NCBI RefSeq assembly: GCF_009741275.1
Contig: NZ_WOWS01000002.1
Span: 434,001-498,000, forward strand
Length of the DNA stretch: 64,000 bases
Source: Winogradskyella endarachnes
Lineage (GTDB): Bacteria; Bacteroidota; Bacteroidia; Flavobacteriales; Flavobacteriaceae
Reading direction: 5' to 3'
In this document: piece by piece, positions 10,001-19,500 of the stretch
How positions within the stretch are numbered: the first letter of the stretch is position 1
How the letters are laid out: every line of letters starts with the position of its first letter
Made by a program: the position numbers and the translations under genes
Notes under the pieces: model-generated
What the model was told of the DNA's origin: nothing
Seen by the model: the letters and a program-made list of their open reading frames with translations, nothing else
Databases searched by the model: none

Positions 10001-11865
10001 ACAAGCGTAGCACAACCAGAATTGCTGTTTGAGACTCTTATGTACACCAGTTGTTGGTCTTCTGTTATATTTGCATAGTTTGTTTCATTAGTAATAGGAT
10101 TGTCTCCTGTTTCGGCATCAGCAGCAGACTCATGAAAAGTAACGGTAACACCTGTTAGCCCTTCTAGAACATCTGGTAAAATAGAAGTTAAATCAAAAAT
10201 AGCATAACCGTCGTGGTCAGTATCACAGGCATCCATATAGTGTGGTCCCATATTTACAACAGGACTTTCAAGTACAGAGATGTCTAATGTAGTTGTACTA
10301 ATACAACCTGTGTCTTCATTTTGTACACTTACAAACAGTTGCTCTGTTGGGTTGGTGTTAGTATAAGGCATAGGATATGCGTTAATACCAGCAGCAGCAT
10401 CACTTGCAGAACCATGATAAGTAACTATAAGACCTGATTGTGATAATGTTATTTCTGAATCCTTTAAAGCATTTAAGTCCATTGCTGTACTTCCGTCTGC
10501 AGTTTGGTCATCACAAACCTCTAATGGTGTTGGATCAGCAATAATTGGTAAAGAGTTTACAATTAAATCAAAAGAAGAAAAAGCTAAACAACCATTTATA
10601 GTGTCTTCTATTCTTACATAAATAGTTTCTGGGTTAGATGAATTTTGAATAGGAGCAGTAATTGCATTAAGATTATTTATTGCTTCGGCTTCACTATAAT
10701 GGTAAGAAATAGTATAACTTGAAGCTGGTACAGAGGCTAAAACTTCAGAGTCTTTTGTAGTAAGATCAAAAGTTTCTACACCATCACCACTTAAATCATC
10801 ACATAAGGAAAAATCAGAGATTGGATCTGCAGTCTGTGTAGAATTTAAAGTAATTTCTATATCATCTTCTATTATACAAGAACTACCTGCTAGTGGTAAA
10901 GAGATTTCTACACGGTAGTTACCACTTTGAGTAGCGGTTAATGTCGCTTGGTTTGCGCCAGAGATCTCTACATTATTAAAAAACCAAGAATAAGTAGCAT
11001 TAGTATTTGCAATATTTCCGTCTAACTCGGCACTATTGGCGCAAGTTAAAATATCATCACCTAAATCTACCGATGCATCAAAACTATTACCTTCAATAAA
11101 TACAGCCGAATCATAATTTTTATCGGTCTGGTCGGCAATGACTAATTTTATTTGGTATTGTACATTAGGTTGAATTGTTGCAATAGCAGATAATACACTG
11201 GTTCTTCCGTTATAATTTGTGTCTCCTACATTGTAACCTTCGAAATATTCTTCATTTGAAGCCGGACAAAACCCTACAATATCAGGATGCACTGTTGTTG
11301 TATTTACAGGCGTTGTTGTATCTGGAATTAAAGCAATATTTGTGTAAGGATCACCTGTACCACTTTCTCTAATTAAGAATGCAAAACCGTCACTATATTC
11401 ACACGGAAAGTTACCAAAGTATTCTTCAGATGCTAATATGTAATTGAATTGAATTTGATTAGATATTGAGATAAAATCGAATTCTATTGAGGTTGCATTT
11501 AAAGTTCCAGAAATACCTAAAGCCGTTTCTAAGTCATTATCTGTAAGCCAAGTTTCGTCACCATCGTTTAGGATTTCATTGTTTTGACCGTTACCAGCAG
11601 CACTTGCGCTACCAGTGGTTAAAACAATACCATAATCAAATGGAAAGTCTGAAGCAGACTTTTCAAAATAGCCATAACTACCTACACCTATGGATGATCC
11701 ATTTGAGGGAGATGAAATATTTGAAACTTCTACACAACCTTGAATAAGTGTGTTCTGTATTAAGCTTTGAGGTGAAACTGTATTATCTACGGTAACTTGT
11801 TGTGCATAAGAAATGCCACAAATTAAGCCCATAAATAAGCAGAGGGAGCGATTTAAATAAGTCAT
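7021..11865 (-). CDS. Giant choice-of-anchor L, multi-module, T9SS type-B surface protein
   Basis: Secreted protein of 1614 residues, paralogous to the gene ending at 1926. Signal peptide MTYLNRSLCLFMGLICGISYAQQ. Choice-of-anchor L domain at ~20-265 (YGYFEKSASDFPF, GIVLTTGSASAAGNG, FNYILASEEYFG, NIALIPDTTTPV, YDSAVFIEGNSF). An Ig-like domain (TYSWFFNN) follows, then eleven well-preserved ~90-residue modules (CDDxxDG ... TNPQTIYVRVEN..TGCY), an Ig-like domain (TYLWSTGE), a strand-rich linker and a C-terminal type-B sorting domain (FFTPNSDGAFDTWHV, INVFDRFGKL, GWDGYYNGNKMPSSDYW). The protein should cross the inner membrane by Sec and the outer membrane by T9SS. Its modules keep the cysteine pair and the acidic CDxDxDG start better than its sister does. 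No enzymatic domain is visible. Confidence 0.93.
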   Translation of the reverse strand: MTYLNRSLCLFMGLICGISYAQQVTVDNTVSPQSLIQNTLIQGCVEVSNISSPSNGSSIGVGSYGYFEKSASDFPFDYGIVLTTGSASAAGNGQNNEILNDGDETWLTDNDLETALGISGTLNATSIEFDFISISNQIQFNYILASEEYFGNFPCEYSDGFAFLIRESGTGDPYTNIALIPDTTTPVNTTTVHPDIVGFCPASNEEYFEGYNVGDTNYNGRTSVLSAIATIQPNVQYQIKLVIADQTDKNYDSAVFIEGNSFDASVDLGDDILTCANSAELDGNIANTNATYSWFFNNVEISGANQATLTATQSGNYRVEISLPLAGSSCIIEDDIEITLNSTQTADPISDFSLCDDLSGDGVETFDLTTKDSEVLASVPASSYTISYHYSEAEAINNLNAITAPIQNSSNPETIYVRIEDTINGCLAFSSFDLIVNSLPIIADPTPLEVCDDQTADGSTAMDLNALKDSEITLSQSGLIVTYHGSASDAAAGINAYPMPYTNTNPTEQLFVSVQNEDTGCISTTTLDISVLESPVVNMGPHYMDACDTDHDGYAIFDLTSILPDVLEGLTGVTVTFHESAADAETGDNPITNETNYANITEDQQLVYIRVSNSNSGCATLVPLEIHTNLLLTGTVIEDVTLCDIGNDDVEQFDFLNISEVIINEMEDISVEFYTSESNRDNGINAINQSLPYENTSNPQTIYITITSGTCSEDSDFQLVVNPIVEFTSSVSTDVCDDDQDGFTSTELATLDFAVTDGQEDLYNVKYYPTAQDAEDDTNAYSNFYTNTTNPFTLYTRIISGDTECYDTTSIEVTVLPAPESEKPEDIIICDADRDGFSIINLNYSIPTSVLAVPNRSVTFHNTLTDAQLDENAITNTSNYNAQSETVLMRVENSITGCYTIEELDITINKLPFVGDLTNYINELNFCEDESDGIGEFIFESKDEEALSGQTGMDVSYYLNQSDADNQVNAIDKTSIYQNVSNPQEIYVRIHHISDETCYTTSSFTIEVGTNPAYNEPTNILTCDDSVIDGSTMFDFTDKIAEVSAGIPDIQTVKFFTSEEDARNDVNEIPLQFQNTVNPQQIYVQIDNGTICQSITSFVINVISTPEVLPAGSLTECDDDLDGTLQFDLTFAQANILDIRQEDLEVSFYENYNDSEATINEIANPENYTNTSNPQTVYMTVTNTISNCYVTIPIELIVNQPPLINDFQIFDVCANDEQTVDLTEINAAARDSNYNVLFSYFDNETDAIANTNALDTNYTYQTNFDTLYVRTEYSTTHCNTYYKFNLNVNPIPVAHQPNDLVTCDDDFDGIMDFNLEQQTPTVLGSQNSNNYTVTYHASELQANENNSALDSPYMAYDNETIYARIENNSTGCYSITSFSTIVNPLPVIDLDNQVICLESEPLMVSANTNISTDTYLWSTGEITPEIEISEIGNYWVKVTTQYGCENTSYFGVSESETATIETTEIVDFSDPNNITVTISGIGNYLYQLDDFEPQESNHFDNVAMGYHTVTIIDLNGCANVTKEVLVVDFPKFFTPNSDGAFDTWHVVGIETLPGTTINVFDRFGKLLTQLNANTPGWDGYYNGNKMPSSDYWYVAQVQRGGIAFEVKGHFTLKR

Positions 11866-11967
11866 TTAGTTTCGGTTAAGGTTAACTGTTTTAGTGTAGG
11901 GTAGATTTGGGGCTAGCACGTACACGTATTATTTTGGCCGAAAATTAGAATAAATAAAGACGAAATA

Positions 11968-11975
11968 CAAATTTA
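11968..11975 (-). promoter_or_regulatory. Putative -7 promoter box TAAATTTG
   Basis: Minus-strand match to TAnnTTTG, 102 bases upstream of the start at 11865, which would give a leader of roughly 95 bases. The palindrome at 11987-12010 covers the place where a -33 element and activator or repressor contacts would lie. Confidence 0.45.
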
Positions 11976-11986
11976 TACGATGAAAT

Positions 11987-12010
11987 ACACTAAATGTTAA
12001 CATTTGGTGT
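11987..12010. promoter_or_regulatory. 24-base near-perfect palindrome, candidate operator
   Basis: The halves are ACACTAAATGTT and AACATTTGGTGT; only one base pair of the twelve is not Watson-Crick. It starts 11 bases upstream of the -7-like box of the giant surface-protein gene. The symmetry is that of a homodimeric transcription-factor site; no regulator is identified. Confidence 0.45.
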
Positions 12011-12273
12011 GCAAAAATTGATGAATTACTGAATAATAACTCCCTGAAACCTAATTTGATAGATTTTCTTGTAACCTCTATTTTTTGTAAAATGTAAGAA
12101 ATACTTTCATTAAAAGACAAGTTTTTTAATTTTAAAAATTCGTAAACTTTGAGGGAAATTGTGATTAAAATAGGAGGGAATCAACAAAGCATATTTGTCA
12201 ACTTGTATAAAGTTAAAGTAACTTACTTACTATTACAAAAAAATAAGCCAAACGGTTTAAAATTTTAACACTT

Positions 12274-14055
12274 TTAATAATTTACATAAACCCAGCCCAT
12301 AAATGGTTTATAATTTGGGTCGTTAAGATTAAGAATATAGTAATATGTGCCTACAGGTACAGTTTTTCCTTTGTTGTTTAGACCTTTGTTTACAATACCA
12401 TACCATGGTGTATTATTGTCTCCTTCGTATATAAGATTACCGTAACGATTATAAATTTGTAATTGGTGTTCTGTAAAAATGTCATACAAACCTTGAATAT
12501 TAAACCAATCATTTAATGTATCATTATTTGGCGAAAAACCTTGAGGTATATATGGAGGACAATTTTCTATAATTAAATTAAATTGAAAAATTTCATAACA
12601 AGGCGGACTTGCTACACGAGCAAAAATAGTTTCTGGATAAAGAACATTGTTATAATCATAAGGAATGAGAATAGCATTAGAGTTAGATTCTAAATCTTCT
12701 AATGAGGTAAAGAATGTAATATCTTCTTCTGCAAAATCATAAATTTCTAAGGCTTCAAAAAGATTATAAGTAGAGGTTTCAAAACCTTCATTACACCCTA
12801 TTATTGGAGATAATACTTCAATTTCTGGTATAACAAGTAATTCAACTTCAAATGAAATAAGATTGTTATCTTCATTAGTTTCTGTTACAATACCTGTCAT
12901 GGTCCCATCATCATCCACAATTCCTGTAATTATAACGCTTGTATCTGCATCATCTGGTAAGGTTAATAATACGGTATTGTTTTCACTTCCATTAATTTCA
13001 ATGTCATCATTTGTAAAAGTCTGCCCAATAAGCGTATTATTATAGTAAAACGCAATTGGTGTATTTGCTGGTAATACAGCTGTGCTATTTGTATTGTAAA
13101 CAGTGTAAAATACTTCAATAGTGTTATCACCACAATTAACTATATAATCTTCAATTGTCAATGTAGCATCTGGTAGCTGACTATTTAATACTGTAATTAC
13201 ATTGTTTATCATTACAAAATCTTGACCAGATGTTAATGCTATTGTTGCAGAAGTATCTCCAATATTTATATTGTTTTGAATATTATAGACATCAATATCC
13301 ATATTATACAAATCTGAAGCTCCTGTAAAAGAGTTTGTGCCGTTAAAGGCATTATTTGCAGGATTTAGTGGAAAATTACTAATAACACTTCCATTGATAG
13401 TCAATTGCTCATTAACAGCAATACCATTATCACCTTCCCATGCAACAAAGCCTATTTTAGCATCTTCGTTATCTAATACATTAAGATTGTCTAAGGTTAT
13501 ACTTAAAAAGGTTGGTACACTTTGTAAACCATCATATACGTTAAGTTGATTTAGAGGAAGTGTGTCTTCTTCGTAAATAATTGTAATCGCCCAACCACCA
13601 AAATTGGTACCTGTAGGACAGTAGGGTGAAATGATGCTGGTTAAATCAAAGTTAGAAATGGTATAATCTGTATTCCCTTGGTCAGTAATAATTGTTGTAA
13701 CATCTGCAAAAGCAGCAAAAAAAACGCGGTCTGCGTCTAAAGCATCACTAAAAGTTCGTTCAGCAGAAACTTCAATATTATTTAAACTTATATTAAAATC
13801 TCCATTGCCAGAACCAGCCCAATATAAGTAAGCAGCAACTACATTTTGAGTGCTACTTAAATTTAAATTGGCGGAAGATGAGGTTAAAATTGTACAAGGT
13901 GCTATGAGTCCATTTTCAGCAGTATTCATGGTGTTTCCTATTGCAGTATAGTCGTAACGTCCATTAAATTGCTGGTATAGAGAAATATCTTGTGCACCAA
14001 GGTAGGTTGTTGAACACAAAACAATAAATAAGGCTATTTTTATTAACTTATTCAA
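12274..14055 (-). CDS. T9SS type-B sorted surface protein, single module
   Basis: Secreted protein of 593 residues with signal peptide MNKLIKIALFIVLCSTTYLGAQ. The N-terminal ~270 residues have an AAYLYWAGSG motif and a beta-rich pattern that resembles DUF3344-like domains (WAITIIYEEDTLPLNQLNVYDG); this assignment is tentative. Residues ~300-405 look like a CARDB-type adhesion fold (VFYTVYNTNS, VTETNEDNNLISF). One diverged stalk module follows (CNEGFETSTYNL, FFTSLEDLESNSNAI, ETIFARVASPPCY). The sorting domain (FSPNNDTLNDWFNIQGL, IYNRYGNLIYEG) differs clearly from the near-identical ones in the neighbouring proteins. It lies 36 bases downstream of the 813-residue gene, so it is probably the last gene of a three-gene operon. 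Confidence 0.88.
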   Translation of the reverse strand: MNKLIKIALFIVLCSTTYLGAQDISLYQQFNGRYDYTAIGNTMNTAENGLIAPCTILTSSSANLNLSSTQNVVAAYLYWAGSGNGDFNISLNNIEVSAERTFSDALDADRVFFAAFADVTTIITDQGNTDYTISNFDLTSIISPYCPTGTNFGGWAITIIYEEDTLPLNQLNVYDGLQSVPTFLSITLDNLNVLDNEDAKIGFVAWEGDNGIAVNEQLTINGSVISNFPLNPANNAFNGTNSFTGASDLYNMDIDVYNIQNNINIGDTSATIALTSGQDFVMINNVITVLNSQLPDATLTIEDYIVNCGDNTIEVFYTVYNTNSTAVLPANTPIAFYYNNTLIGQTFTNDDIEINGSENNTVLLTLPDDADTSVIITGIVDDDGTMTGIVTETNEDNNLISFEVELLVIPEIEVLSPIIGCNEGFETSTYNLFEALEIYDFAEEDITFFTSLEDLESNSNAILIPYDYNNVLYPETIFARVASPPCYEIFQFNLIIENCPPYIPQGFSPNNDTLNDWFNIQGLYDIFTEHQLQIYNRYGNLIYEGDNNTPWYGIVNKGLNNKGKTVPVGTYYYILNLNDPNYKPFMGWVYVNY

Positions 14056-14091
14056 AAGAATTAATTTATTAACTAAAAATACAATTTTTAT

Positions 14092-16533
14092 TTAGCGTTT
14101 CAATGTAAAATGACCAGTTAGAATTCTACCATCTTCTAGTTTTACTTTAAACCAATAATCGCTTGTCGGCATGTTAGCACCATTAAACGTTCCGTCCCAA
14201 CCAGGACTAAGAGGGTCTAACTCAGTTAATAATTTTCCGTAGCGATTAAAAATATAAACAACTGTATTAGATTGAAATTGACTAGAAATACCACTAATAC
14301 TCCAAAAATCATTATTGTCATCATTATTTGGTGTGAAAAATTTAGGGAAACCAATTACTGATACCAACTGGTCTTCAATTCCACAATTATTTTTGTCTCT
14401 AACATAAACGGTATGTAAACCAGGTGTTATATTATTAAATGTATTAGAAGCTTGATAGGGACCTTCAATAATATCTAGAGCAAATTCATAATCACCATTG
14501 CCATCTACTGAAACAATAATGGAATTATTTTGTGAAGCGTCTGTTACTTCTATATTAGATATAGTTGCGATGTTAGAAGGCAAAACAGTTATTGTTCTGT
14601 CTTTATAACAACCGTGAGAATTTGAAACACGCACGGTGTAAGTACCAGCAGAATTTACTTCAATTTCCATGGTAGTTTCTCCTGTAGACCATAAATAATT
14701 GTAATTGTTAGGGATGTCATCAATAACTCCACCATGCAAAGTTGTGGTTTGTGGCGCTAAGTTTTCGCAATAAATAGCTTGGTCAGTTATTTCAATATTT
14801 GGTAATTCAAAAACAGAAAGCTCAACTTCGCTTATTCCGTAACAAGCATTTTCATTTTCTACACGAGCATAAATGGTTTGATTGTACGCTATAGTATTTG
14901 TAAATGTTGCACTGAGTGGGTTTTCTTCTATTAATGCATCGTTATAAGTTTCATAGTATGTAAGGTCTAAACCAGTAGGTGTACCTAATAAAATATCATT
15001 GCTAATGTCGTTAAGGTTAAATTCCATTAAACCATCTTCAATACCATCTATATCACAAAGTTCTATACTAGCGTTATTGGAAGCTGTAGTGCTAACTTCT
15101 AAAGAAATTTCACTATAATTAATACATCCTGTTGCAGGATTAGAGACTCTTGCATATACAATTTGAGGATTGAAAAAGTTCTCAAAAGAATTGCCATCTA
15201 TTTCATTTGCTTGGTTTTCTGCATCTATTTGACTCAAATAATATTCTATTTCTGAGTTTTGTGCACTATTTGTAATAGCATCATATGCTTCGGTAATATT
15301 AAAGGTAGTGAAGCCTTCTGGTATACCGTCTTCATCGCATTGTAAAAGTGATACATTATTTGCTATTGGTTTAGGTAATACTTCAATATTAAAAGACGTA
15401 AAGCCTATACAACCCAAATCCAAATCTTGAATTCTAACAAATATTTCAGTTGGTGTAGGTGCAGAATTTGAATAATTAGTTGGAAGTGAAGATGTAGCTG
15501 CCTCTGCATCTGCTTGACTTAAATAATAACTAATATCATAATTTGCATTGGTAATTCCGTCAACAATTTCTTGGCTTTTAAGGTTAAAATCAAAAGTAGA
15601 TAAACCATTTTGATCGTCACCATCTGTGTCGTCATCGCAGATTTGATAATCGGTTGGCGTATTAAAATTAGTTAAAGCTGTAACTATAATTTCAAATTGA
15701 TTAATAATATAGCAATTTGTTGTTGTATTTTCTATTCTAACAAACAAATTCTGAGTACTTGATGTGTTGCTAAAAATATCACCTAAAGGATTGGCATTTA
15801 TGGTTGCATCACTTTCTGATAAATGATAACTCACCACAACATCAGATTCACCGTTAATGATATCTTGTGTTAATTGCGTGAAATCAAATTCTCTTAGCGT
15901 ATCATTATAAGGTGCATCATCATCACAAATTTCAATTGTTGGTAGCTCTGTAGAAGTAGAGTTTCCTAGTAGAGGATTAGAAGGTGCATCTGGAAAAGTG
16001 GCTGTTCCAGTCCATTCTATAGAAAAAGGACTGTTACCAATAGGTCTATCGATTACAATAAAGTAGCTTTCACCTGCTAATACATCTATAGCACTTACAA
16101 AACTGTTGCCATTTTGCCCTGGACCTTCTGTTGTTTCAGTTTCAGAATTACTTAAACCAGTTAAGTTATTACTTTGATTGGCTGCAGCAGGATTTGTTGT
16201 AGAACAACGTATGGCTTGTCCAATATTACCACAACTTACATTTGGGCCAAAAATAAAGAAGTCATAATCTTCATTAATACTTGTGCTACTTGGAGTTAGA
16301 GTAAAGGCCAAAGTGCCGTCGGTTGCAATATTAACAACTAACCATATACTGTTATTTTCTTGACTAGAGCACGTGTTAGAGTTGCTAAGTTCTTGTGTTC
16401 CAATACCATCTACATCTAAGCTAAAACTAGAGTTACCACAAACGGTAACTGCATTAACACAATCATTAGGTTGTTGTGCAAAAATTAATAAATTGAAACA
16501 AAAAAAGAGGGTAAATGTTAAGGTTGATTTCAA
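14092..16533 (-). CDS. T9SS type-B sorted surface protein with four stalk modules
   Basis: Secreted protein of 813 residues with signal peptide MKSTLTFTLFFCFNLLIFAQQ. The head (~20-175) starts PNDCVNAVTVCGNSSF and holds SIWLVVNIATDGTLAF and YFIVIDRP, a jelly-roll-like pattern common in flavobacterial secreted proteins; its ligand is unknown. Four stalk modules follow at ~190-570 (CDDDAPYND, CDDDTDGDD, CDEDGIPEGF, CDIDGIEDG), then Ig-like repeats (YLWSTGETT, GTYTVRVSNSHGC) and a type-B sorting domain (FFTPNNDDNNDFWSI, VYIFNRYGKL, GWDGTFNG, DYWFKVKLEDGR). Modules 3 and 4 and everything after them are closely similar to the 1144-residue neighbour, while the heads differ. It lies 19 bases downstream of that neighbour, so the two are very likely cotranscribed. 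Confidence 0.9.
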   Translation of the reverse strand: MKSTLTFTLFFCFNLLIFAQQPNDCVNAVTVCGNSSFSLDVDGIGTQELSNSNTCSSQENNSIWLVVNIATDGTLAFTLTPSSTSINEDYDFFIFGPNVSCGNIGQAIRCSTTNPAAANQSNNLTGLSNSETETTEGPGQNGNSFVSAIDVLAGESYFIVIDRPIGNSPFSIEWTGTATFPDAPSNPLLGNSTSTELPTIEICDDDAPYNDTLREFDFTQLTQDIINGESDVVVSYHLSESDATINANPLGDIFSNTSSTQNLFVRIENTTTNCYIINQFEIIVTALTNFNTPTDYQICDDDTDGDDQNGLSTFDFNLKSQEIVDGITNANYDISYYLSQADAEAATSSLPTNYSNSAPTPTEIFVRIQDLDLGCIGFTSFNIEVLPKPIANNVSLLQCDEDGIPEGFTTFNITEAYDAITNSAQNSEIEYYLSQIDAENQANEIDGNSFENFFNPQIVYARVSNPATGCINYSEISLEVSTTASNNASIELCDIDGIEDGLMEFNLNDISNDILLGTPTGLDLTYYETYNDALIEENPLSATFTNTIAYNQTIYARVENENACYGISEVELSVFELPNIEITDQAIYCENLAPQTTTLHGGVIDDIPNNYNYLWSTGETTMEIEVNSAGTYTVRVSNSHGCYKDRTITVLPSNIATISNIEVTDASQNNSIIVSVDGNGDYEFALDIIEGPYQASNTFNNITPGLHTVYVRDKNNCGIEDQLVSVIGFPKFFTPNNDDNNDFWSISGISSQFQSNTVVYIFNRYGKLLTELDPLSPGWDGTFNGANMPTSDYWFKVKLEDGRILTGHFTLKR

Positions 16534-16552
16534 TGTAAATTAGAGTTTAGGG

Positions 16553-19500
16553 TTATCGCTTTAGGGTAAAATGATTGGTGTAAACTCGGCCATCTTCTAA
16601 CGTTACTTTAAACCAATAATCGCTTGTAGGCATGTTGTGGCCGTTGTACATACCATCCCATCCAGCACTTAAAGGGTCTAATTCTTTTAAAAGTTTACCG
16701 TATCTATCAAAAATATAAATTATTGCATTGGCTTCAAATTGTTCTGTAATACCATATACTTGCCAAAAGTCATTTACAGTATCATTATTAGGTGTAAAAA
16801 ACTTAGGAAAACCTATAACGGAAACTAGGTCTTCGGTGATTCCGCATTCATTTTTATCTCTTACATAAACGGTATGTAGACCAGGTAAGACATTGCTAAA
16901 CGTATTGCTGTTTTGGTAGGTACCAAATTCATTGTCTAGTGCGTATTCATAATCACCTTCACCTGTTACAAATACAGAAATAGAATTGTTTTCTGAAGCA
17001 TCAATAACCTCAATATTTGTTATGGTAGCAATATTTGAAGGTAATACGGTTACCGTTCGGTCTTTAAAACAACCGTTTGTGTTGGTAACTCTTACGGTAT
17101 ACACTCCGGCTTCACTGATTTCAATTTCAGAGGTTGTTTCTCCTGTAGACCACAAATAATAATAGTTATTTGGTATATCTTCTAATACACCTCCAGTAAG
17201 TATTATTGTTTCGGGATATGTATTTAAACAATATTTAGTTTCTGCAATTGTTTCAATATTTGGTAGTGTAAATACAGTTAATGCTATTTCACTAATTCCG
17301 TAACATGCGTTTGCATTTTCTACACGTCCAAAAATGGTTTGATTATAAGGTGTTGTATTGGTATAATTATTACTCAGAGGATTATTCTCTAACAAAGCAT
17401 CTTCGTAGGTTTCATAATAACTTAAATCTAAACTAATCGTTGTGCCAGCCAAAATTGCGGCATCAGCATTAGATAAATTGAAGGTTGCAAAACCATCTTC
17501 TGTACCATCATCATCGCACAATTCTAAATTTGTGTTATTAGATGACGTTGTACTCACTTCTAACGAAATTTCACTATAATTAATACAATCTGAATTTAAA
17601 TCGGCGACTCTAGTATATATGATTTGCGGATTATAATAATTTTGAAAGGCATTAGCGTTAACGGCATTTTCTTGGTTTTCTGCATCTAATTGAGTTACGT
17701 AGAATTCTACTGAATAATCTGTTGCACTATTTGTAATATCGTCTAAATGATTATTTAAATTAAATGTTGTAAAACCTTCTGGGATGCCATCTTCATCACA
17801 TTGTATTATAGATATATCATTAGCAATAGGAATAGGGTTTACCTCTAAATTAAAACTAAGTGTACTATAACAATCTGCATTTAGAATATTCTCAATTCTT
17901 ACAAAAATAGTTTCGTTAAATGCAGAAGAATTACTGTAATTTATTGGTAGGGCAGAAGTTTTAGTATCAGCATCGTCTTGAGATAAATGATATGTAATTG
18001 AAGTGTTAGTTATATCTTGTTCTCCAAAAATACTAGATTCTAAATCGTTAAAATTAAAAGACCCAATACCATCATTTGGATTGTTGAGGTTATCACAAAT
18101 TTCAATTGTATTTAAATCTGAAATTTGTGGCACGTTAAACACTTCTAAATTAAATGAATTAATGTCGTAACAATTAGGGTTTTCCAAATTATCTACTCTA
18201 ACAAAAATAGTTTGAGGATTAGTTAGATTAATATATGGAAATACTATTTCATTTTCACCAGAATTGGCGTCTTCTTCATTTTCAAAATAATGTACCTGAT
18301 ATATTGAAGTATCTTGGTCTAGTAATGCTTCTGAATCTTTGTCGCTAAAATTAAAACTTTGAAATCCATCATTATTAGAATCATCACAAACTTGTATATC
18401 TGTAAGCGGATTAGCAACAGGAATATCAAAAACACCAACAACAGCACTCCCTTCTATTGGGCAATCTCCATTATTAGGTTCAATATAAACTTCGTAATAT
18501 CCAGGTGTATCTATATATAATTGTGATGACGTTTCGGTTAAAGGGGTATTATTAAAAGACCATGTATAATCTGCTCCAGTTATATTAGTGGCAACTAAAG
18601 TATAGTCGTCACCTGTACAAAGTTTAAGTTCGGTAGTACTAATACCGTTATTAATGATATCAATTTCGGTATTAAATAAAGACTGGATAAATGGAGGAAG
18701 CCCAATACGACTTTTAGTGGATGAAGGCAATGCTACACCTTGAGCATTATATATAACATCTTGGTAATCAGCTTCAGGATTTGTAATAACTCCTAGATAT
18801 GTTCCTGAATTGCTTTGGTCATTAAAATCAAATTGCGCTCTATAAATTTTTCCGTCTATACCTAATTGAATTGCTGCAGCGCTATATTGACCTGCATTTG
18901 GCGTACTAATAGTGCCTCTAGAGTTTGTAATGTGATTGTTGTCTCCATCTAAATCCCATTGGATTATAGAACTTTCTCCAAAACCACCAGCACCTTCAGC
19001 AACTGTGGCGTAGACTTTTTTATTATTTGCAGAAAATTCTACACCATAAGGGCTATCTCCTTCCGAAGGGCTGTATAGTTCTAAAGGATTAGAGACTTCA
19101 CCTGTTGCAGAATTAAAGTCAAATAAATAAACACCTCCAGGTGCATCTTGACCAGCTATATTGGCTTCAAAACCATGATGTGCTACAACCAATTTTGAAC
19201 CATCTGGTGAGGCTTTAATATAACCCAAGGCATTTTTTCTATAACCTGTTGTTGGTACTAATGGCCCAGTTGTTGAAATTGTTGGCTCTATTGAATTACC
19301 AGCTTCATCAACTAAAACACCATTTTCAGTTATTTTAAAAGCATAGAATTTATCTGTAAAATGTGTAATTACCCAAAAAGAAGTACAATCATCCGCTTTA
19401 ACAGCAGTAATTTTTTCAGAACATTTAAGTTCAGATTCTAGCTGATCATTAATGTCATAGGTTATGAGTGGTACGTTTTTCTCTGTGGCATCTACAGCTC

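Larger units (their letters stand above)
11866..12273. other. 408-base intergenic region upstream of a giant surface-protein gene
   Basis: No credible gene. It holds the promoter-like box and the palindrome listed separately, then AT-rich DNA with poly-T and poly-A tracts up to the stop of the 593-residue gene. A 63-codon minus-strand frame at 11929-12120 lacks signs of coding and overlaps those sites. Confidence 0.6.

Noticed and set aside
1926..11865. DNA-level tandem repeat (satellite) in the giant genes
   Set aside because: The ~90-residue modules repeat only at protein level; their nucleotide sequences have diverged too far for a DNA repeat.
11929..12120. 63-codon minus-strand frame in the intergenic region upstream of a giant surface-protein gene
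   Set aside because: No RBS-like signal, no recognisable domain, composition like the surrounding AT-rich DNA, and it overlaps the promoter-like box and palindrome.
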